A stretch of 64,000 bases of DNA from Catellatospora sp. TT07R-123. GTDB taxonomy: Bacteria; Actinomycetota; Actinomycetes; Mycobacteriales; Micromonosporaceae. Position 1 is the stretch's first letter; every line of letters starts with the position of its first letter. Shown in pieces: positions 1 to 8,172 of the stretch. The notes under the pieces are model-generated. The model was given only the letters and a program-made list of their open reading frames with translations. It was not told the origin of the DNA and made no database searches. Where the stretch lies: contig NZ_BNEM01000002.1 of NCBI RefSeq assembly GCF_018327705.1, forward strand, positions 496,001-560,000, read 5' to 3'. The position numbers were made by a program, and so were the translations under genes.

Positions 1-17
1 ACGCCGGTCGGCGGCCG

Positions 18-64
18 CGGCCGGATCAGGGCAGGCCGACGGTGAGCCTGCCCTGATCCGGCCG
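18..64. terminator. Strong hairpin terminator
   Basis: A perfect 19-bp stem (18-36 pairing with 46-64) closes a 9-base loop. It lies about 90 bp past the stop of the leftward anti-sigma gene. There is no T-run, as is usual for actinomycete terminators. It probably ends the sigma/anti-sigma transcript and may also serve an unseen gene to the left. Confidence 0.7.
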
Positions 65-154
65 TAGCCGGTGGATCGGCGGGCACGGGTCCCGGCCGGA
101 CGTGCCCGCGGTGGTGACAGGACTGACGGTCTTGCAGCTGGCTTTCGGGGTCGG

Positions 155-880
155 CTATCCCATGGTCAACTGCGCCAGGACCGGCAGGGTTGGCGCGGCC
201 GAGCCGCCTGCGGGCTCGACGGTCAGGCCCAGGGCGTCGGCGGCGCCCAGTCCGCTCACCAGGTGTGTGGCGGTGCCCTGCCCGCTGGCCAGGACTCCGG
301 CCGAGTGCGGGGTGCCGTCCTGTATCAGCCACAACTGGTAGGCCCGGCCGGCGCCGGGCGGCGGCGCGGCCAGCATGATCACTGCCGAGTCCTGACTGGG
401 CGCGGCCACCATGGTGACCCGGCCGCCGCCGGCGACGGTGGTGGTCCGCAGCTGCGCATCCGGTGCCGTCAGCACGGCCTGCACCCGGGCGAGTTGCTGG
501 GCTGCGCTCCGTTCGCCGCGCAGCCGCTGTTCCTGCACCGTGTAGGTGACCCCGGCGGCGATGGCGGCGACCAGCAGGCACGCCGCCACGGTCGCGAGCG
601 CGGGATGGCGCCACCACCGCGTCGGCGCGCGTCGCCTGCGGACGGCTCGGGTCGGCGGCAGTTGCCGGGTCAGCCGCACCTGGGTCATGACCTGCTCGCG
701 CAGGGCGGGCGGCGGCACCGACCAGGTGTCGTCGGCCAGCCGGGCCGCGGTCTCGGTCAGCTCCGCGACCTCGGTCGCGCACGTCGCGCACCCGCTCAGG
801 TGCTGCTCGAAGGTAGCCCGCTCCGGCTCGTCCAGTGCGTGCAGCACGTATGGTCCGGCCAGCGAGTGGATGTCGCTCAT
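155..880 (-). CDS. rskA: Anti-sigma factor, RskA family (zinc anti-sigma fold)
   Basis: 241 aa. It should hold the adjacent ECF sigma factor inactive at the membrane. Residues 1-80 form a zinc anti-sigma domain with the H27-x3-C31-x2-C34 signature. One membrane segment lies at about 90-113, and the extracytoplasmic RskA-type domain (about 115-240) follows. The ATG overlaps the sigma stop by 4 bp (ATGA), so the two are translationally coupled. The longer upstream reading frame is the antisense shadow of the sigma gene. In the known SigK/RskA system the anti-sigma factor is released by regulated proteolysis; here that is inferred from family membership. Confidence 0.88.
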   Translation of the reverse strand: MSDIHSLAGPYVLHALDEPERATFEQHLSGCATCATEVAELTETAARLADDTWSVPPPALREQVMTQVRLTRQLPPTRAVRRRRAPTRWWRHPALATVAACLLVAAIAAGVTYTVQEQRLRGERSAAQQLARVQAVLTAPDAQLRTTTVAGGGRVTMVAAPSQDSAVIMLAAPPPGAGRAYQLWLIQDGTPHSAGVLASGQGTATHLVSGLGAADALGLTVEPAGGSAAPTLPVLAQLTMG

Positions 881-1494
881 GCCGACACCTCCACCCCGAG
901 GCAGTCGCGCAGCCGGATCAGGCCGTCGCGCATCCGCGACTTCACCGACGGCAGCCCGGCGCCGAGCAGCTGGGCCACCTGCTGGTAGGTGTATCCGCCG
1001 TAGAAGGCCAAGGTGATCGCCTCGCGTTGCAGGTCGGTGAGTGTGTTGAGACAGCGTCGCACCTGTTGCCGACGCAGGCGGGTCGTGGCCTGGTCCTCGA
1101 CATCGTCGGCCGGTGTCTGAACCGGGTCCGGGGTCAGGCGCTGTATCCGGTCCAGGGCCGCCTGTTCGGCGCGGACCCGGTCGACGGCACGCCGGTGGGT
1201 GATGGTGAAGACCCACGCGGTGGCCGAGCCGCGCTCCGGGTCGAAGCGGCTGGCGGTGCGCCACACCTCCAGCAGCACCTCCTGCGCGACCTCCTCGGCC
1301 TGCGCGGGGTCGCGCAGCACCCGCCTGGCCAGGCCGTACACCCGCGGGGCGACCAGCTCGTACAGGCGGGTGAAGGCCGCCTCGTCGCCGCGGGCCACCG
1401 CCCGCAGCAGTGTCTCGGCGTCGGCGGGCTCGGCCGGGCCGGGAACGCGGGTCAGGTGGTCGTACCGCGGGTTGGGCTGGTCGGCACCGTTCAC
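877..1494 (-). CDS. sigK: ECF RNA polymerase sigma factor, SigK-like
   Basis: 205 aa from the GTG at 1494, chosen because AGGTGG lies about 5 bases upstream. An ATG at 1512 has no comparable ribosome site. Region 2 (about 25-95) includes the ARRVLRDPAQAEEVAQEV helix and the WVFTITHRRAVDRVR segment. Region 4 (about 135-195) includes the helix-turn-helix around YTYQQVAQLLGAGLPSVKSR. The pairing with an RskA-type anti-sigma factor supports the SigK-like group, although the symbol rests on family resemblance. It faces away from the SulP operon across a 363-bp gap. Confidence 0.85.
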   Translation of the reverse strand: MNGADQPNPRYDHLTRVPGPAEPADAETLLRAVARGDEAAFTRLYELVAPRVYGLARRVLRDPAQAEEVAQEVLLEVWRTASRFDPERGSATAWVFTITHRRAVDRVRAEQAALDRIQRLTPDPVQTPADDVEDQATTRLRRQQVRRCLNTLTDLQREAITLAFYGGYTYQQVAQLLGAGLPSVKSRMRDGLIRLRDCLGVEVSA

Positions 1495-1857
1495 GGTCCC
1501 ACCTTTCGGCATGGTCAAGATCGCTGCTGTTCGACGACGCAGGGGATTCGGCACGCATTGGCACGCGGATGGGTCGGTTTCCGCAGAATCTCACACGGCA
1601 TGCCGGACACCTGCGAACCTGGCTCGGTGTCCGGACCAGCGCGGGAGCCGGGCTCAGGTCGGCGTTCGCCCCTCACTCGGGAAGCGGCACGGCCACCGCG
1701 ATCATCGTCAGGTGCGGGCGCTGGAGATCACGCAGAACGGCCCGCTGGGCCGGGCCGGGGTCTGACTTGCTCAAACAGCCAGCATCCGGATCATTTTCCG
1801 CATTATGCTCGCCGACATGCGGCCATCGTCCGCGTATGCCGACTGCGGAGGTCGTCC
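1495..1857. other. Divergent intergenic region
   Basis: This 363-bp gap between the leftward sigma gene and the rightward membrane-protein gene must hold both promoters. Local GC drops slightly near 1790-1815. I see no convincing paired -35/-10 elements, hairpin or small gene. Open frames crossing it are extensions of neighbouring shadows. Confidence 0.5.
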
Positions 1858-2622
1858 ATGGCGGAGCCGGACCACCCACCGGCGGCCGAGGCGGCGCGAC
1901 CAAACGCGGACCGGCGGACACCCGGTCCCGCACCGGCGGCGGTGCCGGATCCGGCCGCGATGCGGGCCGCCCGGCTGGCCGTCGTGATGGGACTGGCCCA
2001 CGCGGTGCTGTTCACCGCGGCGTTCCTGATCCTGCACCGGGTCCCGAGCGCCGGCGATCCCGACCAGACGGTGCTGGAGTACTACCTGGATCCCGGCACC
2101 CGCCGCCAGGTCCTGCTGGCCGGGATCTACCTCATGCCGCTGGCGGCGATCACCTTCCTGTGGTTCATCACGACGCTGCGGATGTGGATCGCCCACCAGG
2201 GCCGGCCCGAGCACGTGCTGTTCTCCAACCTTCAGTTGGGGGCCGGGCTCAGCTACATCGTGCTCGAACTGGTCGCCGCGGCCGCGTTCAGCGTCGGCGC
2301 CGCGGTGGCCCAGTTCGGCGACGGTGTGGCCGACCCGGCGACCATGCGCGGCTTCGCGCAGCTGGGCAGGCTCGTGTCGGTCATCCTCGCCATGCGCATG
2401 GCCGCCATGTTCGTGCTCACCACTGCCTCCCTGGGCAGGCACACCAGGATCATGCCGAGGTGGTTCCTCGTCCTCAGCGTCGCCGTCGGGCTGACCCTGT
2501 TCCTGGCCGCCACGCTCGACACCTGGCTGCTCCTGCTCTTCCCGGCGTGGCTGCTGATGCTCTGCGCGATCCTGCTCGTACGGCTGCGCCGCGCCGCCGG
2601 AACAGCGGTGCCCAGCGGCTGA
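1858..2622 (+). CDS. Multi-pass membrane protein of unknown function
   Basis: 254 aa from the ATG at 1858, preceded by GGAGG at 7 bases. The N-terminal 35 residues are Pro/Ala-rich and soluble. About five or six hydrophobic segments follow (roughly 40-62, 82-103, 120-150, 165-190, 200-222, 224-245). No catalytic motif is recognised. It sits 59 bp upstream of the SulP gene on the same strand, so the two are probably co-transcribed. Confidence 0.75.
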   Translation: MAEPDHPPAAEAARPNADRRTPGPAPAAVPDPAAMRAARLAVVMGLAHAVLFTAAFLILHRVPSAGDPDQTVLEYYLDPGTRRQVLLAGIYLMPLAAITFLWFITTLRMWIAHQGRPEHVLFSNLQLGAGLSYIVLELVAAAAFSVGAAVAQFGDGVADPATMRGFAQLGRLVSVILAMRMAAMFVLTTASLGRHTRIMPRWFLVLSVAVGLTLFLAATLDTWLLLLFPAWLLMLCAILLVRLRRAAGTAVPSG

Positions 2623-2681
2623 GGCCGCCCGGCACACCCCGGACCACCACCCGACGAGCGGTATCAAGAACGGACAGCGAC

Positions 2682-4400
2682 ATGACCGGTGACCCGACGC
2701 CGAACACCGTCGCGCGGCGGCTGCGGGCCATCCCCCGCCCCACCGGCCGTGACGCCGTCGCGGGCTTCGTGACAGGGCTGTTCTCCATTCCCGAAGGCGT
2801 CGCCTACGCCAGCATCGGCGGGTTCGCCGCGCCGCTCGGGCTGTGGTCGGGGGTGGTCCCGACCATCCTCGGCTCCGTGTTCGCCCGCACCGTCCTGATG
2901 GTCACGACCCTCACCAGCGCCATCGCGCTGTCGGCGCGCAGCGTGCTGCAGGCCGCGGGGCTCGACACCGGCGACATCGGCGCGATCGCGACGCTCACCG
3001 TGCTGGTCGGCGTGGTGATGCTGATCCTGGGCCTGCTGCGGCTCGGGTCGGTCATGTCGTACGTGTCTACCGCCGTGATGACCGGGTTCACCGTCGGCAT
3101 CGCGCTGCAGATCATCGCCGGGGTGATCAAGGACGCCACCGGCTACAGCCCGGGCAGCTCCAACACCGTCGGCAAGCTCGCCGACGCGCTGATCCACCTC
3201 AGCCGCTGGAAGACCCCGGTGGTGATCGTGGCAGCCGCGACCGTCGCCGCCTGGCTGCTGTTCCGGCTCTGGCGGCCGACCCGGTCACTGGCGACGCTGC
3301 TGTCCCTGCTGGTGGTGACGGCGGCGACGGTGCTGCTGGGCACCGACGTCGAACGGGTGGCCGACATCGCCGCGATCCCCCGCTCACTGCCACCGTTCAC
3401 CCTGCCCGACCTGGGCGCGGTCCCCGCCCTGGCCACCGGCGCGGTCGCGATCGCCCTGGTCGCGCTGGCCCAGGCGGCGGGCATCGGTGCCGCGGTGGTC
3501 AACCCCGACGGCTCCCGTCCGGACGCGTCGAAGGACTTCAGCGCCCAGGGGGTGGCGAACCTGGCCGGTGGGTTGTTCGGGGCCCTGCCCACGGGCGGGT
3601 CGCTGTCGCGTACCGGCATCGCGCAGAGCTCCGGCGCCCACACCCGCTGGGCCGGCATCTTCGCCGGCGTCTTCCTCGCCGTCATCGTGCTGCTGGTCGG
3701 CCCCTACGCCGGTCTGATCCCGATGGCGGTCATCGGCGGGATCATGCTCGTCATCGGCGCCGAGCTCATCGAGCGGCGCCGCAACGACATCATGCTCGTG
3801 CTGCACACCTCGTGGCCTTCTGCCATCGCCATGATCGTCACCTTCGCGGCCACGACCGCGCTGCCGCTGCAATATGCGATCTTCCTCGGCGCGGCGTTGT
3901 CGATCCTGCTCACCTCGATCACGGTCACCCGCAGCAGCAGGCTGCTGGAGTTCCGGCGCGGCGACGGCGGCTGGGAGATCGGCGACCCGCCGGCGCACCT
4001 GCCGTCGGGCCGCACCACGGTCCTGCACTACGACGGCGCGGGCTTCTTCTCCGAGGTCGGCCGTATCGACCAGGACTGGCCTGACACCACCGGCGCCACC
4101 GACGCGGCCGTCGTGCTGTCGGTGCGCGGCGCGGTGGACGTGCCCTCGGCGACGTTCCTCAAGGCTCTTGACGACCGGGTCGGCCGCCTCGACGCGCAGG
4201 GCATCTCGTTCGTGATGGCCGGGGTTCCCGACCGGTTCCGGGACCTGCTGATCCGCAACCCGCAGCTGGCCAACCTCAACCCCGAACACCTCGTCGCGCA
4301 GACGCCGCGCATCATGGAGTCGGTCGAGCAGGCGTACGCGCTGGCCGAACAGCAGCGCGTACGACGGCGTCCCGCGACCACGCCGGAGACCACGAGCTGA
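2682..4400 (+). CDS. SulP-family anion permease with STAS domain
   Basis: 572 aa. SulP proteins carry sulfate, bicarbonate or dicarboxylates by proton or sodium coupling. The N-terminal transmembrane domain (about 20-425, 12-14 helices) contains the family's IPEGVAYASIGG segment and the later PTGGSLSRTGI segment. A C-terminal STAS-like domain (about 440-550) follows, with a SVRGAVDVPSA core. The ATG at 2682 gives the usual SulP length; the longer open frame upstream overlaps the previous gene out of frame. The substrate cannot be assigned from sequence. Confidence 0.85.
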   Translation: MTGDPTPNTVARRLRAIPRPTGRDAVAGFVTGLFSIPEGVAYASIGGFAAPLGLWSGVVPTILGSVFARTVLMVTTLTSAIALSARSVLQAAGLDTGDIGAIATLTVLVGVVMLILGLLRLGSVMSYVSTAVMTGFTVGIALQIIAGVIKDATGYSPGSSNTVGKLADALIHLSRWKTPVVIVAAATVAAWLLFRLWRPTRSLATLLSLLVVTAATVLLGTDVERVADIAAIPRSLPPFTLPDLGAVPALATGAVAIALVALAQAAGIGAAVVNPDGSRPDASKDFSAQGVANLAGGLFGALPTGGSLSRTGIAQSSGAHTRWAGIFAGVFLAVIVLLVGPYAGLIPMAVIGGIMLVIGAELIERRRNDIMLVLHTSWPSAIAMIVTFAATTALPLQYAIFLGAALSILLTSITVTRSSRLLEFRRGDGGWEIGDPPAHLPSGRTTVLHYDGAGFFSEVGRIDQDWPDTTGATDAAVVLSVRGAVDVPSATFLKALDDRVGRLDAQGISFVMAGVPDRFRDLLIRNPQLANLNPEHLVAQTPRIMESVEQAYALAEQQRVRRRPATTPETTS

Positions 4401-4431
4401 CAGCCGCACCGGCCGGTCAGCCTGGCGGCTG
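4401..4431. terminator. Possible bidirectional terminator between convergent genes
   Basis: CAGCCGC at 4401-4407 pairs with GCGGCTG at 4425-4431, and the interior ACCGGCCGGT is itself palindromic. The right arm lies in the last codons of the response regulator. It is positioned to end both the SulP and two-component transcripts. Confidence 0.4.
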
Positions 4432-5073
4432 CACCAGGCCCTGCTCGTACGCGATGATGACGAGCTGGATGCGGTCACGGGCCGTGAGTTTGGCCAGCAG
4501 CCTGGCCACGTGCGCCTTGGCGGTGGCCACGCTGATGAACAGCTCGGCGGCGATCTCGGCGTTGTTCAGGCCCCGCCCGACCAGGGTCAGCACCTCACGC
4601 TCCCGGTCGGTGACGCCCTCCACCGTCCGGGGCGGACGGGCCGGTTCCGGCCGCCCCGCGAACTCGGCGATCAGTCGGCGGGTCACCCCCGGCGCGATCA
4701 GCCCGTCGCCGGCGGCGACCACCCGCACCGCGTCGAGGATGTCCTCCAGCGACATGTCCTTGACCAGGAACCCGCTGGCGCCTGCGCGCAGCGCACCGTA
4801 GACGTACTCGTCGTCGTCGAACGTGGTCAGGATCAGCACCTGCGGAGCGTCGGCGCCCGAGGTGATGATCCGGGTCGCCTCGATGCCGTCCATGCCGGGC
4901 ATCCGGATGTCCATCACCACGACGTCAGGCCGGGCCTCGGCGACCTGTGCGACGGCCTGCGCCCCCGACCCGGCCTCGCCGATCACCTCCAGGTCGGGGC
5001 TGTCGGCCATCAGCACCCGCAGCCCGGCCCGGATCAGCGGCTGGTCGTCGACGAGCAGCACCCGCACGGTCAC
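4417..5073 (-). CDS. NarL/FixJ-type response regulator
   Basis: 218 aa from a GTG at 5073. The receiver domain (3-120) has the acidic pair D9-D10, phospho-acceptor D55 in VVMDIRMPGMDG, and the switch Thr and Lys in LTTFDDDEY and FLVKD. The LuxR-type helix-turn-helix occupies about 148-212 (LTDREREVL-like, NNAEIAAELF). The start overlaps the kinase stop as GTGA, so the pair is coupled. Target genes are unknown; the divergent PadR pair and its own operon are candidates. Confidence 0.9.
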   Translation of the reverse strand: MTVRVLLVDDQPLIRAGLRVLMADSPDLEVIGEAGSGAQAVAQVAEARPDVVVMDIRMPGMDGIEATRIITSGADAPQVLILTTFDDDEYVYGALRAGASGFLVKDMSLEDILDAVRVVAAGDGLIAPGVTRRLIAEFAGRPEPARPPRTVEGVTDREREVLTLVGRGLNNAEIAAELFISVATAKAHVARLLAKLTARDRIQLVIIAYEQGLVQPPG

Positions 5074-6290
5074 GACGACGCCTGCGGGCCGTACGGGCCG
5101 GGCAGCGGCAGCCGGGCCCTGACGACGAACCCGCCACCGGGGCGCGGGCCGGCGGCGAGCTCCCCGTGCAGCAGGGCGACCCGCTCGCGCATCCCGGCGA
5201 TACCGAATCCGGTGGGGCCGACGACACCGCCGCGGCCTTCGTCGGCGATCTCCAGGAGCAGCTCGCCGTCGCGCTGCTCGACCAGCACCGTGCACGTGTC
5301 GGTGCCGGCGTGGCGGACCACGTTGGTGACCGCCTCCTGGATCAGCCGGTACGCCGACAGGTCCAGGTCGGGCGGCAGCGGCCGGTCCGACCCGGTCCGG
5401 CGTACGTCGACCCGCACCCCGGCATCGGCGGTGACCGCCGCCAGCCGGTCGAGGTCGGCCAGACCGGGCGCGGGGTCCAGCGGGGCGGGTCCGGTGTCGG
5501 CCTGGCGCAGCGCGCCCAGCATCCGGCGCAGCCCGGCCAGGGTGTCACGGCTGGTGTCCTCGATCGCGGCGAGGGCGTTGCGGGCCTCGGCCGGCTGGGT
5601 GTCGATGACGCGGCGCCCCACCCCGGCCTGGATGGCGATGATGCCGATGCTGTGCGCGACCATGTCGTGCAGCTCGCGGGCGATCCGCAGCCGCTCGTCG
5701 GTGACCGCCTGGTGGGAGGCCTGCACGCGCGCCGCCGCGGTGTGCCGGCGGCGCTCGAGGACGACGTAGCCGCCCATCCAGGCCGCTGCCATGCCCAGGA
5801 CCAGCAGCAGTGTCGCGTTCGCGAGGTCGGGCGAGCGCTGCGGGGAGCCGGCGGTGATGAGCACCTGGAGTACGAGGGTGACGGCTGCCGCGGTCACCGA
5901 CACCCGGCGGGAGCGGGTGGCCGCGAGGTAGGCCACGGTCAGGTCGATGCCGAGGTATTGCAGGTTGCTCACGTCGCGCAGGTAGGGCGCGGCCCACTGG
6001 TCGTTGCCGAGGAACGGCAGCACCGTGGCGCCGAGCAGCATCAGGGCGAGTGCCGCCACCGGTCGGCGCCGCAGCAGCACCGCGGGCAGCGCCACGGTCA
6101 GGAGCGGCAGCAGGCTGCCCAGGTAGGGGACGCCGAACGGGTTGCGGAACCCGTCCTGGACCGTCTCGAACAGGACGACGGGGTAGAGCGCGAGCGCGAT
6201 CCAGCGCAGTGCCGTGGCCGACGCCGGGGACAGGCTGAATCGCGGGCGGCTCGCGATCGCCGGTGCGATGAGCTGTGGGTTCGGATTCAT
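5070..6290 (-). CDS. Sensor histidine kinase, NarL-partner type (HisKA_3)
   Basis: 406 aa. The N-terminal half holds five or six membrane helices (about 28-180) with no large extracellular domain, typical of kinases sensing envelope state. The dimerisation/phosphoacceptor region contains H208 in ERLRIARELHDMVAHS. The GHKL ATPase lid and G-boxes (DEGRGG, GIAGMRERV) lie at about 300-395. It is first in a two-gene operon with the response regulator. The signal cannot be inferred. Confidence 0.9.
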   Translation of the reverse strand: MNPNPQLIAPAIASRPRFSLSPASATALRWIALALYPVVLFETVQDGFRNPFGVPYLGSLLPLLTVALPAVLLRRRPVAALALMLLGATVLPFLGNDQWAAPYLRDVSNLQYLGIDLTVAYLAATRSRRVSVTAAAVTLVLQVLITAGSPQRSPDLANATLLLVLGMAAAWMGGYVVLERRRHTAAARVQASHQAVTDERLRIARELHDMVAHSIGIIAIQAGVGRRVIDTQPAEARNALAAIEDTSRDTLAGLRRMLGALRQADTGPAPLDPAPGLADLDRLAAVTADAGVRVDVRRTGSDRPLPPDLDLSAYRLIQEAVTNVVRHAGTDTCTVLVEQRDGELLLEIADEGRGGVVGPTGFGIAGMRERVALLHGELAAGPRPGGGFVVRARLPLPGPYGPQASS

Positions 6291-6396
6291 GCGCCGATGT
6301 TAGGCAGGAGCTGGTCGCGGGGGCATCGGCCCGCGGACGTCAGCCCGTGGGCTACACCCGGCGTCCTTCCGGTATCACCGGGGCTGATGGCGCGGA

Positions 6397-6411
6397 TCTA
6401 CCCTATGTAGA
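6397..6411. promoter_or_regulatory. Candidate PadR operator / promoter
   Basis: The inverted repeat TCTAC-N5-GTAGA lies 10-24 bases before the PadR ATG. PadR regulators commonly bind short dyads over their own promoters, so autoregulation is a reasonable inference. No Shine-Dalgarno sequence is obvious, so translation may be leaderless or weakly initiated. Confidence 0.4.
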
Positions 6412-6420
6412 CTCCCTACC

Positions 6421-6753
6421 ATGAATACCGAACTGCGCCTGACCGTGCCGGTGGCACGAGTCCTGGCGGCCCTGCTCGCCGAACCCGCCGGCGACCATTA
6501 CGGAATGGAGCTGATGCAGTCGTCCGGGCTGCCCAGCGGCACGCTGTACCCGATCCTGGCCCGGCTGGCCGAGGCCGGCTGGCTGGACAAGCGCTGGGAG
6601 GACATCGACCCGGCCGCCGCCGGCCGCCCCGCCCGCGCGTACTACCGGGTCACCGCGGCGGCCTTGCCGATCGCCCGCCAGCGCCTCGCCGAGCTGCACG
6701 AGCAGACGAGGACGGGAGCGGCGCACCCCGCCGCCAAGGAGGTCACCGCATGA
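6421..6753 (+). CDS. PadR-family transcriptional regulator
   Basis: 110 aa. The winged-helix PadR fold spans residues 8-95, with the family's recognition region GLPSGTLYPILARLAEAGWL. The wing is followed by GRPARAYYRVT and a C-terminal dimerisation helix. Its stop overlaps the next start (ATGA), making a regulator/membrane-protein pair of a type common in actinomycetes. It presumably represses its own two-gene operon; the ligand is unknown. Confidence 0.88.
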   Translation: MNTELRLTVPVARVLAALLAEPAGDHYGMELMQSSGLPSGTLYPILARLAEAGWLDKRWEDIDPAAAGRPARAYYRVTAAALPIARQRLAELHEQTRTGAAHPAAKEVTA

Positions 6754-7559
6754 TCAAGCACCTCTGCCGGGCACTGCTCACCGCGGCGGCCCGGCGCTGG
6801 CCGCAGGACGTGCGCGAGGAGATGCTCGCCGAATGGCGGGCGGAGCTGCACGCCATGCCCGGCACCGCGCGGCGGCTGCGGTTCGCGGGGAGCCTGGCCA
6901 CCTCACGGCCGCATCGGGAACCGGCGGTCGTGGTCCGGCCGGGCCGGACGTTCGCGCACACGGTGCTGTCGCTGGTGCTCGTCGCCGTCCTGCCGATGCT
7001 CTACGTCCAGCTGTCGTTGCAGTGGACCACCTTCTACGACGAGTACAGCATCGTCTGGCAGGCATGGGCCGGAGCGGGCGGCATGGTGGGCGCCGTGCTG
7101 CTGGGGATCATCTGCGCAGGTGTCACCACGGGGGTGACGCAGCTGATCCGCCCGGCGCTCGTGCCACTCTGGATCTTCGGCATCCTGTTCGTCGTGGTGA
7201 CGGCCTGGCCGCTGCTGGAAGGGTATGCGTTCAACCGGTCCCACGCGGGCGACGGGCTCCGGCTGGCGCTGAGCGCCAGCCTGCTGTGCACCCTGGCCGG
7301 CCGGTTCAGCCGCGCTTCATGGTCCTGGGGCGTCGTGGCGATCGCCGTGCCGATCTCCTACTGGGCCATGGTCACGCGCTTCGATCCGTACGGAATGGAG
7401 TTGTTCTTCGACGGCCGGACCCTGCCCGCATACCTGTTCATGTTCGTCACACAGGCGTCGATCCACGTGACGATCTTCCTGCTCGTGTATGCGAACCTCC
7501 TGGTCCGGCGCCATCGGGCGCGGCAGGCTCGCCTGCTCCCGCAGGCGGCCCCGGCGTAG
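6750..7559 (+). CDS. Membrane protein coupled to PadR
   Basis: 269 aa. A cytoplasmic amphipathic N-terminus (about 1-70, with EEMLAEWRAELHAMPG) precedes about six hydrophobic segments between 72 and 255. N-termini of this kind with a WRAEL motif recur in actinomycete membrane proteins encoded directly after PadR regulators. The biochemical role is unknown. Translation is coupled to padR through the ATGA overlap. Confidence 0.75.
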   Translation: MIKHLCRALLTAAARRWPQDVREEMLAEWRAELHAMPGTARRLRFAGSLATSRPHREPAVVVRPGRTFAHTVLSLVLVAVLPMLYVQLSLQWTTFYDEYSIVWQAWAGAGGMVGAVLLGIICAGVTTGVTQLIRPALVPLWIFGILFVVVTAWPLLEGYAFNRSHAGDGLRLALSASLLCTLAGRFSRASWSWGVVAIAVPISYWAMVTRFDPYGMELFFDGRTLPAYLFMFVTQASIHVTIFLLVYANLLVRRHRARQARLLPQAAPA

Positions 7560-7566
7560 GCCGGGG
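7549..7566 (+). terminator. Short hairpin at end of PadR operon
   Basis: CCCCGGC at 7549-7555 pairs with GCCGGGG at 7560-7566 around a 4-base loop that includes the stop codon of the membrane-protein gene. The 7-bp stem is modest. Confidence 0.35.
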
Positions 7567-7685
7567 CTCGTGGCTCCGGGCCGTCCAGCGCGGTGCCTCG
7601 CCGCCGAGGGCTCTGCGCACGGGTGATCTGATGGTCGGCGAGGACAGGAGGCCGCTCACATGACCGAGAACCCACGCGGTACGCC

Positions 7686-8168
7686 GTGACCCGGCACCGG
7701 TTCCACGGTGACGAGACCCGCTTCGACGTGCTCGCCGAGTTCATCACGACGCGGTTCCCGCAGGCCCGGTACGTCGCTGACGTGGCCGGCGGACAGGGGA
7801 TGCTGACCCGGCTGCTGCGCAAGCGGTTCGGCCTGGAGGCCGAGGTCGTCGACCCCCGGGGCTGGACGCTCAAGGGCGTTCCGGCGCGGGCGGAGCCCTA
7901 CCTCGCGGCGCTGGCCGACTACTACGACCTGATCGTGGGCCTGCACCCGGACGAGGCGCTGCGCGAGGTGGTCGACTCGGCCAGGGTGCGCCCCGTGCTG
8001 GTCGTACCCTGCTGCAACTTCTGGGACCGGGACCGCAAGCTCGGCCGCGACGAGCTGCTGGCCGCGATCACCGCCCACCACCGCGCCCTGGGTGGCCGCT
8101 GCGAGCACGTCGAGCTGGCGTTCCGCGGCCCGAAGAACCACGCGCTCGTCCTGCTGCCGCCGGTGTGA
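7686..8168 (+). CDS. SAM-dependent methyltransferase-like protein
   Basis: 160 aa from a GTG at 7686. The N-terminal part carries a class I methyltransferase motif I (VADVAGGQGMLTRLL, about residues 30-44) followed by an acidic strand end (AEVVDPRG). Later strands include YDLIVGLHPDEAL and VLVVPCCNFWD. The substrate is unknown. At 160 aa it is near the minimum for this fold, so substrate-recognition additions are missing. It ends 4 bp from the convergent ABC permease gene. Confidence 0.6.
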   Translation: MTRHRFHGDETRFDVLAEFITTRFPQARYVADVAGGQGMLTRLLRKRFGLEAEVVDPRGWTLKGVPARAEPYLAALADYYDLIVGLHPDEALREVVDSARVRPVLVVPCCNFWDRDRKLGRDELLAAITAHHRALGGRCEHVELAFRGPKNHALVLLPPV

Positions 8169-8172
8169 GCCC

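Noticed and set aside
1410-2681. Long N-terminal extension of the SulP frame
   Set aside because: It overlaps the membrane-protein gene and the sigma gene out of frame and is Arg/Gly-rich shadow sequence. The ATG at 2682 gives the normal family length.
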